A model generated the notes under the pieces. It saw only the letters and a program-made list of their open reading frames with translations. It was not told the origin of the DNA and did no database searches. Positions 61,501-64,000 of a stretch of 64,000 bases of DNA are shown piece after piece. The DNA is from Larkinella insperata (GTDB lineage Bacteria > Bacteroidota > Bacteroidia > Cytophagales > Spirosomataceae), in NCBI RefSeq assembly GCF_026248825.1, contig NZ_CP110973.1:6159501-6223500 (forward strand), read 5' to 3'. Position 1 is the first letter of the stretch, and each line of letters starts with the position of its first letter. Made by a program: the position numbers and the translations under genes.

Positions 61501-62163
61501 TCCTACAAACGGTTTACGCTGAACGCCAGCTTCGACTGGCGCAACGGGGGTAACTTCCAGTCGTACACCTACCGCTACGGCGAATCCGACTGGCGGTCGC
61601 AACGCCAGCTGGACAACCTGATTCCGGGCGGTCTGTATTCAGCCGCCGACCTGGCGGCCATGCTCAAGTCGGACCCTGAAAAATACATTATTCCGCAAAA
61701 CGGCAACTTCCCCCGGGTGGGTGGCCATACGCAGGAAACGGGCGGTATGAGCTTCGACTCCAACGGCGACGGTGTGCTGGAGTACGACGGCGGCTTTATT
61801 CCGGGTGTGATTCAGAACGCCGACGGTTCGTACACCGAGCACCTGGGCGGCCCCGGCACGAAAGTTTACCCCATCACCGACACGTATCCCTGGAGCTACA
61901 ACCAGCAGATCACCTTTGATGCCTCGTTTGTTAAACTGCGGGAAATCTCGTTTGGGTACACCATTCCGAAACTGTGGGGCCTGCGCAATGCCAACATTGC
62001 CGTTTACAGCCGGAACATCATTCTCTGGACAGCCTCCAAAATTGGCATCGACCCCGAGCGCGCCTTTCAGGCCGATGGTGGCCGGTTCCGCCAGGGCATC
62101 GAGTTGCAGAACGTGATGCCCTGGACGATTCCTGTTGGCTTTAAATTAGGGTTCAGCCTGTAA
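58567..62163 (+). CDS. SusC/RagA-family TonB-linked outer-membrane transporter with STN domain
   Basis: 1198 residues. N-terminal signal region (MLRHLFAVALLAGICCSAAW), an STN domain at about 50-115 (VFLYEDNLKTDLDKRVRIEN, TTLQTVLNSISQQSALEFKA) that contacts FecR, a CarboxypepD-like domain at about 130-215 (MPGVNVVLKGTQTGANTDGD), the SusC plug with DINPLEDI-type DLNPEDIESISVLKGPSAAA and NGVILVTTKKG, then the barrel to the end GFKLGFSL. The STN domain marks it as a signalling transporter controlled through FecR and the ECF sigma factor. The glycan substrate is unknown. Confidence 0.95.
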   Translation: MNSNFIFHRMLRHLFAVALLAGICCSAAWADRPEIDLENVKINLSQEEGKISTIIHKITKITGYVFLYEDNLKTDLDKRVRIENGTTLQTVLNSISQQSALEFKAVNKNIVIRKKGGSGLEPGDAKQTRKVSGRVTSKTDGAAMPGVNVVLKGTQTGANTDGDGRYSIDVSGSNPVLVFSYIGFETQELTVGNRSTIDLVLTESAETLQEAVVTALGIKREKRALGYAVGEVKGDAITNVAQENVMNSLAARVPGVAINQTSGAGSSISVVIRGAKSLTGDNQPLFVIDGVPVANALNNVRSMGDRNNVDYGNAISDLNPEDIESISVLKGPSAAALYGSRAGNGVILVTTKKGVKGRGVGITFSTSNVFERPFRYLDFHYKYANGDRNNRLDESSAYWGGPALDVGNTAVQWNSPVGPDGNKIATPLVSYKDNMKNFLETGITSTNNIALAGSGDKTTYRISFNNMTNKGLIPNSDLFRNSLASAVTFDISKNFKLNTNLNFVRSKSNNRPSTANRGANPLEAVYLYPHVDVRELKDYWIPGSEQIQQRAPSTNGDNPYFLAYGINNGFVRDRIFGNIKLDWNINSELSAYVRGSLDNFAEERETKIPWSYSRVKNGGYYLQDLARTETNVDAMVTYRKKINDFDWSVSGGGNVMSQNYRDSYMGGSTLTIPGLYRIANVPNTALTFNNGTYQKAIYSLLGTANLGYKDQVYLDLTARNDWSSTLPAANRSYFYPSVSLSWLANYTFNLPQQISLLKLRANWAQVGNDTDPYRLVPALGTGQWGSLITTNVSGTLLNPQLKPEIQTSSEFGVELNLFSNRIRLDATYYNAENRNQILTVTTPSSSGFGSKLINAGSLVSKGWEIALGGTPIKDANGWNLDLNLNFTRNRTTIKELAPGIDFYQLWDDNNGGAFTFVGEEIGNIYSRGFAYVEDPNSPYYRWPILSNNGEWISINDRDKRVKVGNFNPKFMMGMQASLSYKRFTLNASFDWRNGGNFQSYTYRYGESDWRSQRQLDNLIPGGLYSAADLAAMLKSDPEKYIIPQNGNFPRVGGHTQETGGMSFDSNGDGVLEYDGGFIPGVIQNADGSYTEHLGGPGTKVYPITDTYPWSYNQQITFDASFVKLREISFGYTIPKLWGLRNANIAVYSRNIILWTASKIGIDPERAFQADGGRFRQGIELQNVMPWTIPVGFKLGFSL

Positions 62164-62190
62164 TCGTTAGATATCTGAAAAGCATTTTTT

Positions 62191-63885
62191 ATGAAACGAC
62201 TCACTTTATTTTCTAAAGCCGTTTTCGTGCTGGCGATGGTTGTGCTCTCGTCCTGCGACGATAAACTCACCGAGTTGAACGAAAACCCCAACGTGGTTGA
62301 TCCGGCGTCGGCCAACCCGAATATGCTCATGCCGACGGTCATGAGCCAGGCCGCCAAAAACTACCTCGATCTGGGGTACGGCGACATCGCGGGCGTTGTG
62401 CAGCACACGCAGAAAGACGGCTGGTTCAGCGCCCACAACAGCTACGACTGGTCGCCCAGAGACTGGAGTAGCTATTATGACCTCCTGCGCAACAACGATT
62501 TCCTGTATAAACGGGCCGTCGCCCTCGATTACAAGTTCCACCAGGGAGTAGCCCTGACCATGCGGGCCTTTCTGTTTGGAAACATCACGGATATGTGGGG
62601 CGATGCCCCCTACACCGACGCGCTGAAAGGCGATGTTTCCAACGACTACGTTACGCCCAAATACGACAGCCAGGAAGTTATTTACAAAGGGATTATTGAA
62701 GACCTGAAAGCCGCTTCGACGCTGTTTGCCGCCGGGGACGCAACGGGTTACCGGACGGGCTACGACGTGTACTACAACGGCGACCCGGCCAAGTGGCAGA
62801 AGTTTGCCAACTCCCTCCTGCTGCGGTACTACATGCGCCTGTCGGGCAAACTCCCCGATGTGGCCAAAGCCGGTATCGAAAGCATTTATTCGTCGGGCGT
62901 TTACCTCAAATCGGCCAGTGAAGATGCCGTGATGGATTACATCGGCAGCAAGCAGGACGACTCCTGGCCCGGAGCCGTGCAGTGGGAATCCGACCCGTCG
63001 GAATACCGTCGTCGCAAACCGGCTAAATTATTGATGGACAAACTGCTGACCAACGGCGACCCCCGGCTGAAAGTCTGGTTTGCGCCCGTCTATGTTCAGT
63101 GGGTAGCCGATCCGACCCTGGCGACGCCGGTTGATCAGTTTATCCGGAAAAACGGCGTAATTCAAACTGGAACCGTTTCCCTGACGGATGCCCAGTTTCT
63201 GACCGAAACCAAAGCGGGCAACAAATTCACGCGGCACTTCAACCCGAACACGTTCACCGTAGCGGTCGACACCCGCGAGTACGTGGGCGTTCCCGCCGGT
63301 CTGATCGACCCCAGCTCGTACAATTACAACCCGACTCCGGGCCAGGTGGTACAGAACCAGCACGTCTCTCAACTGGCCGAGGTATTCCGCGGCAGCAAAG
63401 GCGGTTTGCTGAAAGCCCGTCTGATTTCAGCCGCCGAAGTAAGCTTCATTCTGGCCGAAGCGGCTCAGAAAGGCTGGGCCGCCGGGGATGCCAAAACGCA
63501 CTACGAAGCCGGAATCAAGAACTCGCTGGAAACCTGGGGGGTAGCCGATCAATTCGCTACCTACAGCCAGAAAGAAGGCGTGAAATTTAACAACACGCAA
63601 GCGCAGATTCTGGAGCAGAAGTGGATTGCCAGCTGGACAGCCGCCACCGAAGCCTGGATGGATTACCGTCGCACGGGCTTACCAACCTTCCAGGCCGGTC
63701 CGGCTTCACCCGAAAACGCACTGCCCCTCCGGTTTATCTACGGCGATAACGAAACCAATTACAACAACGCCAACTCGATTAGCGCCCTTAGCAGACTGGA
63801 AGAAAACACGCACACGAAAATTCGGGGCAAAAACAGCCAGTGGGCTAAACCCTGGATCGTTCAGGGCACCGGCAAACCCTGGTAA
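62191..63885 (+). CDS. SusD/RagB-family nutrient-binding lipoprotein
   Basis: 564 residues. Lipoprotein signal (LFSKAVFVLAMVVLSSC, Cys21), then the helical SusD-like_2 fold: NENPNVVDPASANPNMLMPT, YYDLLRNNDFLYKRAVALDY, GNITDMWGDAPYTDALKG, SLLLRYYMRLSG, YEAGIKNSLETWG and EQKWIASWTAATEAWMDYRR. Starts 27 bp after susC and acts as its extracellular lid. No hydrolase follows before the window ends. Confidence 0.93.
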   Translation: MKRLTLFSKAVFVLAMVVLSSCDDKLTELNENPNVVDPASANPNMLMPTVMSQAAKNYLDLGYGDIAGVVQHTQKDGWFSAHNSYDWSPRDWSSYYDLLRNNDFLYKRAVALDYKFHQGVALTMRAFLFGNITDMWGDAPYTDALKGDVSNDYVTPKYDSQEVIYKGIIEDLKAASTLFAAGDATGYRTGYDVYYNGDPAKWQKFANSLLLRYYMRLSGKLPDVAKAGIESIYSSGVYLKSASEDAVMDYIGSKQDDSWPGAVQWESDPSEYRRRKPAKLLMDKLLTNGDPRLKVWFAPVYVQWVADPTLATPVDQFIRKNGVIQTGTVSLTDAQFLTETKAGNKFTRHFNPNTFTVAVDTREYVGVPAGLIDPSSYNYNPTPGQVVQNQHVSQLAEVFRGSKGGLLKARLISAAEVSFILAEAAQKGWAAGDAKTHYEAGIKNSLETWGVADQFATYSQKEGVKFNNTQAQILEQKWIASWTAATEAWMDYRRTGLPTFQAGPASPENALPLRFIYGDNETNYNNANSISALSRLEENTHTKIRGKNSQWAKPWIVQGTGKPW

Positions 63886-63917
63886 ACTGACTACCTGCGG
63901 TCTATTGATACGAAACA

Positions 63918-63957
63918 GCGTAAAAAAGGGTGGGCGAAAATCCACCCTTTTTTACGC
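63918..63957. terminator. Bidirectional terminator after susD
   Basis: GCGTAAAAAAGGGTGG (63918-63933) and CCACCCTTTTTTACGC (63942-63957), perfect 16-bp stem with an 8-nt loop and internal A/T runs that serve as U-tracts in both directions. Confidence 0.88.
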
Positions 63958-63960
63958 AAA

Positions 63961-64000
63961 TTATTTATATTTTAGCACCATATCTTCATAATCCACCACG
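63961..64000 (-). CDS. Possible C-terminal end of a minus-strand gene, cut by window edge
   Basis: On the minus strand the last 40 bases read an open frame ending ...VVDYEDMVLKYK and TAA (63963-63961), directly behind the bidirectional hairpin. That position fits the 3' end of a convergent gene, but 12 codons are too few to prove coding or name a family. Confidence 0.35.
   Translation of the reverse strand, partial: VVDYEDMVLKYK

Noticed and set aside
1..64000. tRNA, rRNA, riboswitch, transposase or phage genes
   Set aside because: No T-loop-like sequences in intergenic gaps, no transposase or integrase motifs and no recognised riboswitch cores were seen. A covariance-model scan would be the decisive check.

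Overview
The window looks like a chromosome segment from a member of the Bacteroidota, most likely order Cytophagales near Spirosoma/Larkinella. This is inferred from gene content: a SusC/SusD pair behind an ECF sigma factor and FecR, a CarboxypepD-like domain in front of TonB-dependent receptors, MacB/FtsX-type permeases of 860-890 residues with the prefix domain typical of this order and a PadR regulator, -7 promoter elements of the TAnnTTTG type, and few Shine-Dalgarno sequences. I saw no rRNA, tRNA, CRISPR array, insertion sequence or prophage.

Layout. 0-5 kb holds housekeeping genes: htpG (cut by the window edge), a rhodanese, dapF, rplS, the NAD(P)HX repair enzyme and a 54-residue membrane protein. 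5-18 kb is an iron and heme region. It has feoAB, a divergent ccmBCDEF cytochrome c maturation cluster whose CcmE is of the CxxxY type, a CBS-domain membrane protein, and an AraC regulator divergent from a siderophore receptor. 18-24.5 kb holds two tandem ferritin-like DUF2383 proteins, small proteins of unknown function, a GTPase with a membrane domain, and tyrA with an aminotransferase.

24.6-35 kb holds three tandem paralogous permeases behind an overlapping padR, followed by two paralogous secreted proteins. A conserved element of about 35-50 bp precedes padR and each secreted-protein gene, which suggests one shared regulon. 35-42.5 kb has an AraC/cupin divergent pair, a double GNAT protein, a cation diffusion facilitator, an uncharacterised gene divergent from groES-groEL, and small membrane and lipoprotein genes.

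42.9-64 kb is devoted mainly to glycan and phosphate scavenging. It holds a clan GH-A-like hydrolase, a GH43 enzyme, a MORN-like repeat protein, and a minus-strand block coding for a sialidase, a ChbG/HpnK-type deacetylase and two large paralogs that join a beta-propeller to a helical C-terminal domain. A purple acid phosphatase follows, then the ECF sigma-FecR-SusC-SusD operon. The two propeller proteins are the best candidates for an undescribed enzyme family.

Many gene ends carry long, near-perfect inverted repeats. Several lack a U-tract and share an AACTC/GAGTT core, forming a recognisable intergenic repeat family.
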